10,271 nt of DNA from NCBI GenBank assembly GCA_021325695.1, contig JAJTCR010000018.1, forward strand, positions 1 through 10,271, in the 5' to 3' direction. This document shows positions 1 through 7,570 of the stretch, piece by piece. How positions within the stretch are numbered: the stretch's first letter is position 1; each line of letters begins with the position of its first letter. This DNA comes from Steroidobacteraceae bacterium. GTDB taxonomy: Bacteria; Pseudomonadota; Gammaproteobacteria; Steroidobacterales; Steroidobacteraceae. The notes beneath the pieces are model-generated. The model did not search any database and had not been told where the DNA came from. It saw nothing but the letters and a program-made list of their open reading frames with translations. A program made the translations under genes and the position numbers.

Positions 1-26
1 AAAGGACGCACCTTCCGACAATCACC

Positions 27-884
27 ATGGACGACGGCATGTCGGCACCCCCCGCGACATTCGGAGCGAGCAGTCACGGCCTGCGCGGCGACTACCGTGA
101 CATGCGGCCCGACTACACGGTGACTCAGGACTATTCGGCCTACGATGCGGCCGCTCAGGAACGCTGGCGACGGCTGTACCAGCGGCAGATCAGGTTGGTA
201 CCCGGGCGCGCCTGCGATGAGTTCCTGCGCGTGGTCGAGACCCTCGACTACGGCGCCGGCATTCCGCGCTTCGACCAGGTCAACGAGCGGCTCGACCGGG
301 CGACGCGCTGGCAGGTCGTCGCGGTGCCGGGCCTGCTGCCCGAGCCGGTGTTTTTCGGGCACCTGGCCGAGCGCCGCTTTCCCGTCACGGTCTGGCTGCG
401 TGAGGAATCGGAGTTCGACTACATCGTCGAGCCCGACGTCTTCCACGATTTCTTCGGGCACGTCCCGTTGCTGTTCGACCCGGTGTTTGCCGATTACATG
501 CAGGCGTACGGCCGAGGCGGGCAGAAAGCCGAAGGCTTGCACGCGCTCGAATACCTCGCGCGGCTCTACTGGTACACCGTCGAGTTCGGCCTGAGCCAGG
601 GTCCGCAGGGTCTGCGCAGCTACGGCGCCGGGATCCTGTCGTCGCCGAGCGAAATCGTCTACGCGCTCGAGAGCCCCGAGCCGAACCGCGTCGGCTTCGA
701 CCTGCGCCGCGTGATGCGCACGCTGTACAAGATCGACAGCTTCCAGCAATCCTATTTCGTGATCGACGGGTTCGACCAGTTGTTCCGCGAAACGGCCCCC
801 GACTTCACGCCGCTCTACGTCGATGTCGCGCGGCAGGAGACGCTGCCGGCCAACGCCGTGATCGAGGGCGACCGCCTCTTCTGA
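27..884 (+). CDS. phhA: Phenylalanine 4-monooxygenase (phenylalanine hydroxylase)
   Basis: Converts L-phenylalanine to L-tyrosine in the cytoplasm using O2, tetrahydropterin and a mononuclear non-heme iron. The 285-residue product is a single catalytic domain, as usual for bacterial enzymes, without the N-terminal ACT regulatory domain of animal ones. The iron site is plain: the motif HDFFGHVP gives His140 and His145, and Glu186 in YWYTVEFGL is the third ligand, at the spacing known for Chromobacterium and Pseudomonas PhhA. The substrate-pocket region around YGAGILSSPSEIVYAL is also present. The start is uncertain: ATG at 27 and ATG at 39 are both in frame, and neither has a convincing ribosome binding site (AAAGGA at 1-6 is too far upstream). 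Conservation begins only near residue 29 (PDYTVTQDYSAYD). The gene is not evidently part of the inositol functions downstream, from which a strong hairpin separates it. Confidence 0.96.
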   Translation: MDDGMSAPPATFGASSHGLRGDYRDMRPDYTVTQDYSAYDAAAQERWRRLYQRQIRLVPGRACDEFLRVVETLDYGAGIPRFDQVNERLDRATRWQVVAVPGLLPEPVFFGHLAERRFPVTVWLREESEFDYIVEPDVFHDFFGHVPLLFDPVFADYMQAYGRGGQKAEGLHALEYLARLYWYTVEFGLSQGPQGLRSYGAGILSSPSEIVYALESPEPNRVGFDLRRVMRTLYKIDSFQQSYFVIDGFDQLFRETAPDFTPLYVDVARQETLPANAVIEGDRLF

Positions 885-892
885 AATGGCGC

Positions 893-959
893 AAATGGGG
901 ACACTCCTGGATTTCGGTCTGGTCGAGGCGAGCGACGAAAATCAGGAGTGTCCCCATTT
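893..959. repeat. REP-like long inverted repeat, possible bidirectional terminator
   Basis: A perfect 17-bp inverted repeat starts nine bases after the phhA stop. The left arm is 893-909 (AAATGGGGACACTCCTG) and the right arm 943-959. After two unpaired or wobble positions the stem continues for five more pairs (912-916 with 936-940), leaving a loop of about 19 bases. The right arm runs into five T (957-961), so it could end phhA transcription. The left arm begins AAA, which would give a short U run on the other strand. From memory, elements with GGGGACA ends and GATTTTCG-like inner sequence are dispersed in gammaproteobacterial genomes near REP-associated tyrosine transposases. That family assignment is recollection, and no transposase gene is present here. 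Confidence 0.7.
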
Positions 960-964
960 TTCCC

Positions 965-970
965 TACAAT
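965..970 (+). promoter_or_regulatory. Possible -10 element for mmsA
   Basis: TACAAT matches the sigma-70 -10 consensus at five of six positions and lies 37 bases before the preferred mmsA start. No matching -35 is seen: the expected place falls inside the right arm of the hairpin repeat. If the element is real, the repeat forms part of the promoter. The call rests on one hexamer only. Confidence 0.25.
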
Positions 971-1007
971 GCGCGCCTCGCCTCCCCACGTCCCCGGATG
1001 CACAACC

Positions 1008-2549
<1,542 letters not shown>

Positions 2550-2590
2550 CCGGCGGCACCGGCGACCCCCCAACCCCCTTCCGGCACGCC

Positions 2591-2608
2591 CGTCCGAAAA
2601 GTCGGACG
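2591..2608 (+). terminator. Small hairpin after mmsA
   Basis: A perfect 7-bp stem (CGTCCGA / TCGGACG) with the four-base loop AAAG begins 42 bases after the mmsA stop. No T run follows, so it is not a standard intrinsic terminator. It may pause polymerase or protect the mRNA end. Confidence 0.3.
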
Positions 2609-2616
2609 TCGGCGCG

Positions 2617-2631
2617 GATGGCATTGCCATC
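2617..2631. promoter_or_regulatory. 15-bp palindrome overlapping the receptor -35
   Basis: GATGGCATTGCCATC is a perfect 7+1+7 palindrome. Its right half contains most of the proposed -35 hexamer (TTGCCA, 2624-2629) of the receptor gene. A DNA-binding dimer here would cover the -35 element, so it is a candidate operator for a second regulator. The one-base spacer fits an operator better than an RNA hairpin. No factor can be named from the sequence. Confidence 0.4.
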
Positions 2632-2653
2632 GGCAGAATACTTGTTCTATGAT
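2624..2653 (+). promoter_or_regulatory. Sigma-70-like promoter of the TonB-dependent receptor gene
   Basis: TTGCCA (2624-2629, five of six to TTGACA) and TATGAT (2648-2653, five of six to TATAAT) are separated by 18 bases. Transcription would start near 2660, giving a leader of about 115 bases before the receptor ATG. The -35 overlaps a palindrome, and the predicted start lies just before a GGAA-N6-TTCC site, so both ends of the promoter look occluded when repressors bind. Confidence 0.55.
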
Positions 2654-2662
2654 CGCCTCAGA

Positions 2663-2680
2663 ATGGAACGACGATTCCAT
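2663..2680. promoter_or_regulatory. Candidate IolR operator (GGAA-N6-TTCC) at the receptor promoter
   Basis: The inverted repeat ATGGAA-N6-TTCCAT contains an exact GGAA-N6-TTCC core at 2665-2678. I recall this core as the recognition motif of the RpiR-type repressor IolR of inositol genes in Sinorhizobium and related bacteria. It lies about 10 bases after the -10 hexamer, overlapping the start of the transcript, a standard place for repression. A second exact copy precedes the RpiR-family gene at 5636-5649. Binding by the regulator encoded here is inferred. Confidence 0.6.
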
Positions 2681-2775
2681 CGGTGTCGCGGCACAGCCAT
2701 CAGCAGCTGTTGGGATTGCACGATTCGCCGTCGCTTTCGCGCATCCGGTACCACAACGAACCAGGACACAACGCC

Positions 2776-5595
2776 ATGAGAATCAAGCAGACCGTCCTCG
2801 CCGGCGCCTTTACCCTCGCCCTGTTACCCGTGGCCACCGCGCTGGCGGGCGAGGTCACCGGACGCGTGACCGATTCGTCGACCGGACGGCCGTTGCCGAA
2901 CGCGACCGTCCGGATCGAGCCGCTCGGCCGAACGGCCACAGCCGATCGCGGCGGTGAGTTCCGCGTCGTCGACGTGCCGGCAGGGACCTACCAGCTCGTG
3001 GTCTCCTCGGTTGGTTTCCGCGACGCCACCCAATCGCTCGAGGTTCCCGCCACAGGCGCCGCCACGCAGACGTTTGCGCTGCTCGGATCCGGCGTCGAGG
3101 AGATCACCGTCACGGGATTCCGCCTGGCGCTGGCCACGGCGCTGCAGGACAAGAAATCCTCCGCGACGATCAAGGATTCCATCACGGCTGACGACGCTGG
3201 CAAGCTGCCCGACCAGAACGCGGCCGAGGCATTGCAGCGCCTGCCGGGCGTGTCCACGACGACCGATCAGGGCGAGGGCCGCTACGTGACCGTGCGCGGC
3301 ATCGATCCCGGCCTCAACAGCGTCACGCTCGACAACCAGATACTCGGCACCCCCGAGCCGAACGACCGCCGCATCGCGCTCGACACGGTCCCGGCGAACC
3401 TGCTGGCCAAGCTCGAGGTCGTCAAGTCCGTGACGCCGGACATGGACGGCAATGCCATCGGCGGATCGATCAACATCGTGACGCCGAGCGCGTTCGACGA
3501 GGAGGACGGGCACTTCGCCAACGCCTCTCTCGAGTACGGCTACTACGACCTGAACGGCGAGAACCCGTTCGGCGGCGCGCTCGCGTGGGGCCAGACCTTC
3601 GGAGAGGACCGCTGGGGCGTCGTGCTCTCGGGCAGCTACTCCGAACGCGAATACGCCTCGCACAATCTGCAGGGCGGCGACCCGTGGGAGGAAGAGGGCG
3701 ACTTCTTCATTCCGAACGAACTCGTGCTGCGCGACTACGTCATCGAGCGCAAGCGCTCCGGCATCGTGGCCAACTTCGAGTTCCGACCGAGCGACGCGAC
3801 CAAGCTCTATTTCCGCAACCTCTACAACCGGTTCGAGGACATCGAGCTGCAGCCGGAGACGATCTACGATTACCGCAACGGCGACCTCGTCGACCAGACA
3901 GCGACCTCGGGCACGTTCACGGAGGGCGACGGCTCACGCGAGCTGCAGAGCCGGCGGGAGATCCAGTCGATCCAGAGCTCGACGCTCGGCGGCGAGTTCG
4001 ACCTCGGCGATCGCTGGACGCTCGGCGCTTCGTACACGCTCGGCAAGTCCGAACAGGACACCCCGTGGGATTTCGGCTGGGTGTTCGAGTACGACGGCGT
4101 GCTGCCGATGAGCTACGACACGTCGAATACGTTCTTCGACGTGACCGCCGGGCCTGAATTCCAGGATCCGGACGGGTTCGAGTTCGAGGAGTACTTCCGC
4201 GCCAAGCAGATGGTCGAGGAAGACCTGGACATCGCCCAGTTCGACCTGCAGCGCGATCTCTCGTTCGGCGGCCGGAACGGTTTCGTGAAGGTCGGGGCCA
4301 AGCTGCTCGACCGCGAAAAGACCAGCGACCAGCAGGCCACGGTCTACGACGGCATCGACAGCGACGACGACTTCCTGCTCGCGCAGGTCATGCGCAACGG
4401 CGACCCCGATTTCTACTGCAGCGAGCGATGCTACGACTTCGGACCGCAGGTCAATTTCGACGCGGCGCAACGGTTCTTCCGCGACAACGAGTCCACGTTT
4501 GAGGTCAACGCGGAGGACACGGTGGCCGAGGAGTACGGCGTCGACTACGTGATCAACGAGAAGATCTCGGCCGGTTACGTGATGCTGCAGGTGGATGTGA
4601 CGCCCACGATGACGGTGACCGGCGGCGTGCGCATGGAGAAGACCGACGCCGATTATCAAGGCTACGACCTCGAGTTCGTCGACGGCGAGATCGACCCGGC
4701 GCCGCCGAAGGTGCGCGGGTCGAAGGACTACACGAACTGGCTGCCCGGCGTGCAGATGCGCTGGGCGCCGCGTCAGGACCTGCTCGTGCGCGCCGCCTGG
4801 ACCAACACGATCGGGCGCGCGGCTTACGAGCAGCTCGTCCCGTTCCGAAATTTCGAGATCGAGGAAGTTGACCCCGAGGATTGCCCGAACGCGCCCGATC
4901 CGTGCTTCGAGGGCGCGCTCGAGACCGGCAACTCCGACCTCGAACCGATCGAGTCGATGAACTGGGACGCCGCGATCGAGTGGTACCTGCCCGCGGGCGT
5001 GCTCGCGGCCGGTTTCTTCTACAAGGACATCGAGAACCCGGTGTTCACGCGCTTCCAGGTGCTCGAGGAGGAGGAGTTCGAAGGACGTTTCTATTCCGAA
5101 CTCGAGGTGCTGCGTCCTGAGAATGCCGAGTCCGGCGAGATCCTTGGCGTGGAGCTCAATTACCAGCAATCGTTCACCGGCCTGCCGGCGCCCTTTGACG
5201 GTCTCGGCGTCTCCATCGGTTACACCTACTCGGACAGCAGCGCCGACCTGGTCGACCGCAGCGACGAGATCCCGTTCTTCCTGCAGTCGGAACACATCGG
5301 CAATCTCGCGCTGTTCTACGAGCGCGCGGGCGTTGGGCTGCGGCTCGGGTACTCGTACCGCAGCGAGTATCTCGACACGCTCGGTGAAGGACCGGACGAG
5401 GACCTCTACATCGACGACCACGGCCAGCTCGACTTCAAGGCCAGCTACGACTTCAATGAGACGTTCACCGCCTACCTGCAGATGCAGAACCTCACCGACG
5501 AGCCCTTGCGCTACACCAGCGGGCGCGGCCGCCGACTGGCCGAGAACGAGATCTATTCGTGGAACGCGATGGCGGGTGTGCAGGTGAAGTTCTGA
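2776..5595 (+). CDS. TonB-dependent outer-membrane receptor, probable inositol-compound uptake
   Basis: A 939-residue TonB-dependent receptor of the large Xanthomonas/Caulobacter type (TIGR01782-like), which imports substrates across the outer membrane using TonB-ExbBD energy. Residues 1-24 form a signal peptide ending ATALA before GEVTGRV. A carboxypeptidase-regulatory-like beta-sandwich domain spans about 26-103 (TGRPLPNATV, DVPAGTYQLVVSSVGF). A TonB-box-like EEITVTGFR is near 108-116. The plug follows (DDAGKLPDQNAAEALQRLPG, VTVRGIDPGLNSV, then DMDGNAIGGSINIVTP), and the rest is a 22-strand-type barrel ending in Phe (VQVKF). Long acidic segments and two close cysteine pairs (548/552 and 703/710) lie in the barrel part. 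ATG 2776 is chosen for its signal peptide and AGGA at 2763-2766. In-frame GTG 2683 would add 31 residues before the signal peptide. Substrate is inferred only from the adjacent iol genes and the shared operator motif. Confidence 0.93.
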   Translation: MRIKQTVLAGAFTLALLPVATALAGEVTGRVTDSSTGRPLPNATVRIEPLGRTATADRGGEFRVVDVPAGTYQLVVSSVGFRDATQSLEVPATGAATQTFALLGSGVEEITVTGFRLALATALQDKKSSATIKDSITADDAGKLPDQNAAEALQRLPGVSTTTDQGEGRYVTVRGIDPGLNSVTLDNQILGTPEPNDRRIALDTVPANLLAKLEVVKSVTPDMDGNAIGGSINIVTPSAFDEEDGHFANASLEYGYYDLNGENPFGGALAWGQTFGEDRWGVVLSGSYSEREYASHNLQGGDPWEEEGDFFIPNELVLRDYVIERKRSGIVANFEFRPSDATKLYFRNLYNRFEDIELQPETIYDYRNGDLVDQTATSGTFTEGDGSRELQSRREIQSIQSSTLGGEFDLGDRWTLGASYTLGKSEQDTPWDFGWVFEYDGVLPMSYDTSNTFFDVTAGPEFQDPDGFEFEEYFRAKQMVEEDLDIAQFDLQRDLSFGGRNGFVKVGAKLLDREKTSDQQATVYDGIDSDDDFLLAQVMRNGDPDFYCSERCYDFGPQVNFDAAQRFFRDNESTFEVNAEDTVAEEYGVDYVINEKISAGYVMLQVDVTPTMTVTGGVRMEKTDADYQGYDLEFVDGEIDPAPPKVRGSKDYTNWLPGVQMRWAPRQDLLVRAAWTNTIGRAAYEQLVPFRNFEIEEVDPEDCPNAPDPCFEGALETGNSDLEPIESMNWDAAIEWYLPAGVLAAGFFYKDIENPVFTRFQVLEEEEFEGRFYSELEVLRPENAESGEILGVELNYQQSFTGLPAPFDGLGVSIGYTYSDSSADLVDRSDEIPFFLQSEHIGNLALFYERAGVGLRLGYSYRSEYLDTLGEGPDEDLYIDDHGQLDFKASYDFNETFTAYLQMQNLTDEPLRYTSGRGRRLAENEIYSWNAMAGVQVKF

Positions 5596-5603
5596 GGCGA
5601 GCG

Positions 5604-5633
5604 CGCCGGCACGGTGGAATCGCCGTGCCGGCG
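5604..5633 (+). terminator. Strong GC-rich hairpin between receptor gene and rpiR-type gene
   Basis: A perfect 11-bp stem (CGCCGGCACGG at 5604-5614, CCGTGCCGGCG at 5623-5633) can be extended inward by a wobble pair and a G-C pair to a four-base loop. It begins eight bases after the receptor stop. No T run follows, so it may be a partial terminator or an mRNA 3'-end stabiliser that separates receptor expression from the downstream operon. Confidence 0.5.
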
Positions 5634-5634
5634 G

Positions 5635-5663
5635 TGGAACGTGGGTTCCCGCTGGCCTAGCAT
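5635..5663 (+). promoter_or_regulatory. Possible promoter of the regulator-iol operon
   Basis: TAGCAT (5658-5663, four of six to the -10 consensus) lies 17 bases after TGGAAC (5635-5640, three of six to the -35). Both elements are weak. The GGAA-N6-TTCC site fills the -35 and spacer, as expected of an autorepressed promoter. The call depends mainly on that arrangement and on position before the regulator start. Confidence 0.35.
5636..5649. promoter_or_regulatory. Candidate IolR operator (GGAA-N6-TTCC) upstream of the regulator gene
   Basis: GGAACGTGGGTTCC is an exact match to GGAA-N6-TTCC. It begins three bases after the GC-rich hairpin and 59 bases before the GTG start of the RpiR-family gene. 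Its six-base spacer (CGTGGG) differs from that of the copy at 2665-2678 (CGACGA) except for its first two bases and fifth base, so the conservation sits mainly in the half-sites. This suggests autoregulation together with control of iolG, iolB and iolC. Confidence 0.6.
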
Positions 5664-5694
5664 GCCCGGGCCAGGGCATCAGGAAACCGTTGAC

Positions 5695-6543
5695 GTGAAG
5701 CCGCCGAAGAACCCCGAAAGCCTGCGGAACGAAATCGTGCGGCGCTACGAGGACCTGAGCCCGCGACTCAAGCAGGTCGCGAAGTTCATGCTCGAAAACC
5801 CGAACGACGTCGCCCTGCAGACGCTCGCCGTGATCGCTGCGCGTTCGAAAGTGCAGCCGTCCACGATCGTGCGGTTCGCGAAGACGTTCGGGTACGAGGG
5901 GGCGAGCGACATCCAGAAGCTGTTCCGTGACGAGATCCTGAACCTCGCCCCGAGCGCGAACTACTCGGAACGGATCCGGCAGTTCAGCGAGCGCTCGGGC
6001 GCGGCCTCGACGCGCAGCGCGCACGAACTGATGCGCGAGTTCGCCGACAACAACATCCTGGCGCTGCGGCACCTCCAGGAAGTCGTGCGCGACGCGGATC
6101 TCGAGCGCTCGCTCGACCTGATCGAGGAGGCCCGCGCGGTCTACATCGTCGGCATGCGCCGCTCGTTCCCGGTCGCCGCGTACCTGGCCTACGCCCTGCG
6201 GCACGTCGAAAAGCGTGCGTACCTGATCGACGGCGTGGCGGGCATGCTCGGGGAGCAGGCGAGCATCGTCGAGGCCGAGGACCTGATGATCGCGATCAGC
6301 TTCCATCCGTACGCGCGGGAGACCGCCGAGGTCGTGGCCGGCGCGCGCGAGCGCAACGCGCGCGTGATCGCCATCAGCGACAGCCGCCTGAGCCCGATCG
6401 CGCGCGAGGCGGACCTCTGCTTCGAGATCAAGGACGCCGAAGTGCGGCAGTTCCGCTCGCTCACCGCATCGCTGTGCCTCGCGCAGACGCTCGCGATCAG
6501 CTACGCGTACCGGCTCGGCGCGCGCCGGACGCGAGGACACTGA
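5695..6543 (+). CDS. iolR: RpiR/MurR-family transcriptional regulator, probable IolR
   Basis: A 282-residue cytoplasmic regulator with the RpiR layout: an N-terminal helix-turn-helix domain (about 1-75; LSPRLKQVAKFMLENPNDVA then IAARSKVQPSTIVRFAKTFG) and a C-terminal SIS sugar-phosphate-binding domain (about 140-265; VYIVGMRRSFPVAAYLAYAL, ISFHPYARETAEVV, VIAISDS). Members such as IolR, MurR and HexR sense pathway intermediates; an inositol-pathway intermediate is the natural guess here. GTG 5695 is chosen because AGGAAA at 5681-5686 lies eight bases upstream and the protein then starts where the family does. In-frame ATG 5662 and GTG 5614 would start in the -10 and in the hairpin. iolG begins one base after the stop. 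The symbol rests on the iol neighbourhood and two matching operator motifs, so the family is certain but the specific regulator name is inferred. Confidence 0.85.
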   Translation: MKPPKNPESLRNEIVRRYEDLSPRLKQVAKFMLENPNDVALQTLAVIAARSKVQPSTIVRFAKTFGYEGASDIQKLFRDEILNLAPSANYSERIRQFSERSGAASTRSAHELMREFADNNILALRHLQEVVRDADLERSLDLIEEARAVYIVGMRRSFPVAAYLAYALRHVEKRAYLIDGVAGMLGEQASIVEAEDLMIAISFHPYARETAEVVAGARERNARVIAISDSRLSPIAREADLCFEIKDAEVRQFRSLTASLCLAQTLAISYAYRLGARRTRGH

Positions 6544-6544
6544 C

Positions 6545-7570
6545 GTGGGGGCTTCGCGCGATCCGACGCTGCACGTCGCCCTGATCGGCGCTGGACGCAT
6601 CGGCAGGATCCACGCCGACAACCTCACGCGCACGCCGGGCGCCGTGCTCGCCTGCGTCTGCGATGCCGACCCTGGCGCCGCGGCGACGCTGGCCGCGCAG
6701 TGCCACAGCGTGGTCGCCAAGGTCGAGGAGGCGCTTGCGGACCCGGCAGTCGACACGCTGCTGATCGCGAGTTCGACGGATACGCACGCCGACCTGATCG
6801 AGGCGGGTGCGCGTGCCGGCAAGGCCGTGTTCTGTGAAAAGCCGCTCGACCTGGACCTCGCCCGTGCCCGGCGCTGTGTCGAGGCCGCCGGCAGCGCGGG
6901 CATCGTGCTGCGGCTCGGATTCAACCGTCGCTACGACCCGTCCTTCGCGCGGCTCAAGGCCGAACTTGTCGCGGGCGCCATCGGACCGCTGGCGACGCTC
7001 GCGATCACGAGCCGCGACCCGGCGCCGCCCCCGCTCGAGTACGTGCGCCGCTCCGGCGGATTGTTCCGCGACATGATGATCCATGACTTCGACATGGCGC
7101 GCTGGCTGCTGGGGGAGGAGCCCGCCGAGGTTTATGCACGCGGCACCTGTTTCGTGGATCCCGCCATCGCCGCGGCCGGCGACGTCGACACTGCCGCAGT
7201 GCTGCTCACGACCGCGAGCGGCCGGATGTGCCAGATCACCAACAGCCGGCGGTGCAGCTTCGGCTACGACCAGCGTATCGAGGCCTTCGGCGCCGCCGGC
7301 ATGCTGCGCGCCGACAACGCGACCGCCACGCACGTCGAGCTCGCAAGCGCCACGGGGTTCACGACCGAGCCGGCGCTGCCGTTCTTCCTCGAACGCTATG
7401 CGGAAGCTTACCGGCGCGAATTGCTCGACTTCGTCCGCGCCTGTGCGGGCGAGTCGGTCGAGCTCGCGACCGCTGAGGACGGCGTGCGTGCGCTCGTGCT
7501 GGCGGACGCCGCACAGCGATCGCACGAGACGGGTCGACCGGTGACGGTCGCGGCGGAGACGGGGCGATGA
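6545..7570 (+). CDS. iolG: Inositol 2-dehydrogenase (myo-inositol dehydrogenase)
   Basis: NAD-dependent oxidation of myo-inositol to scyllo-inosose, the first step of inositol catabolism, in the cytoplasm. The 341-residue product is a complete Gfo/Idh/MocA enzyme: Rossmann motif IGAGRIG (14-20), EKP with Lys99, and RDMMIHDFDMARWLLGEEP with Asp176 and His180. These correspond to the catalytic Lys97, Asp172 and His176 of Bacillus subtilis IolG. GFNRRYDPSF and NSRRCSFGYDQRIE are strongly typical of IolG rather than of other members of the superfamily. The start is GTG 6545, one base after the regulator stop, with GAGGA at 6533-6537 seven bases upstream. The end overlaps the next gene by four bases (ATGA), which implies co-transcription and translational coupling. 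Confidence 0.93.
   Translation: MGASRDPTLHVALIGAGRIGRIHADNLTRTPGAVLACVCDADPGAAATLAAQCHSVVAKVEEALADPAVDTLLIASSTDTHADLIEAGARAGKAVFCEKPLDLDLARARRCVEAAGSAGIVLRLGFNRRYDPSFARLKAELVAGAIGPLATLAITSRDPAPPPLEYVRRSGGLFRDMMIHDFDMARWLLGEEPAEVYARGTCFVDPAIAAAGDVDTAAVLLTTASGRMCQITNSRRCSFGYDQRIEAFGAAGMLRADNATATHVELASATGFTTEPALPFFLERYAEAYRRELLDFVRACAGESVELATAEDGVRALVLADAAQRSHETGRPVTVAAETGR

Noticed and set aside
948..1007. GTG 948 or ATG 969 as the mmsA start
   Set aside because: GTG 948 lies inside the right arm of the hairpin repeat and ATG 969 overlaps a possible -10. The added residues (SPFFPTMRASPPHVPG) are not family-like; ATG 1008 fits better.
2683..2775. GTG 2683 as the receptor start
   Set aside because: It would put 31 residues before a clean signal peptide and begin immediately after the candidate operator. 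ATG 2776 has AGGA nine bases upstream.
2681..2775. Possible riboswitch or structured leader before the receptor gene
   Set aside because: Beyond the operator I see no strong stem or known riboswitch core in this leader, only short chance pairings.
5614..5694. GTG 5614 or ATG 5662 as the regulator start
   Set aside because: They lie in the hairpin stem and in the possible -10. GTG 5695 has AGGAAA at proper spacing and matches the usual family N-terminus.
3934..6924. 996-codon open frame on the - strand across the receptor, regulator and iolG genes
   Set aside because: It is antisense to three recognisable genes, has low-complexity Arg/Val/Glu/His-rich composition and no family motifs. Long antisense open frames are expected from third-position GC bias in high-GC DNA.
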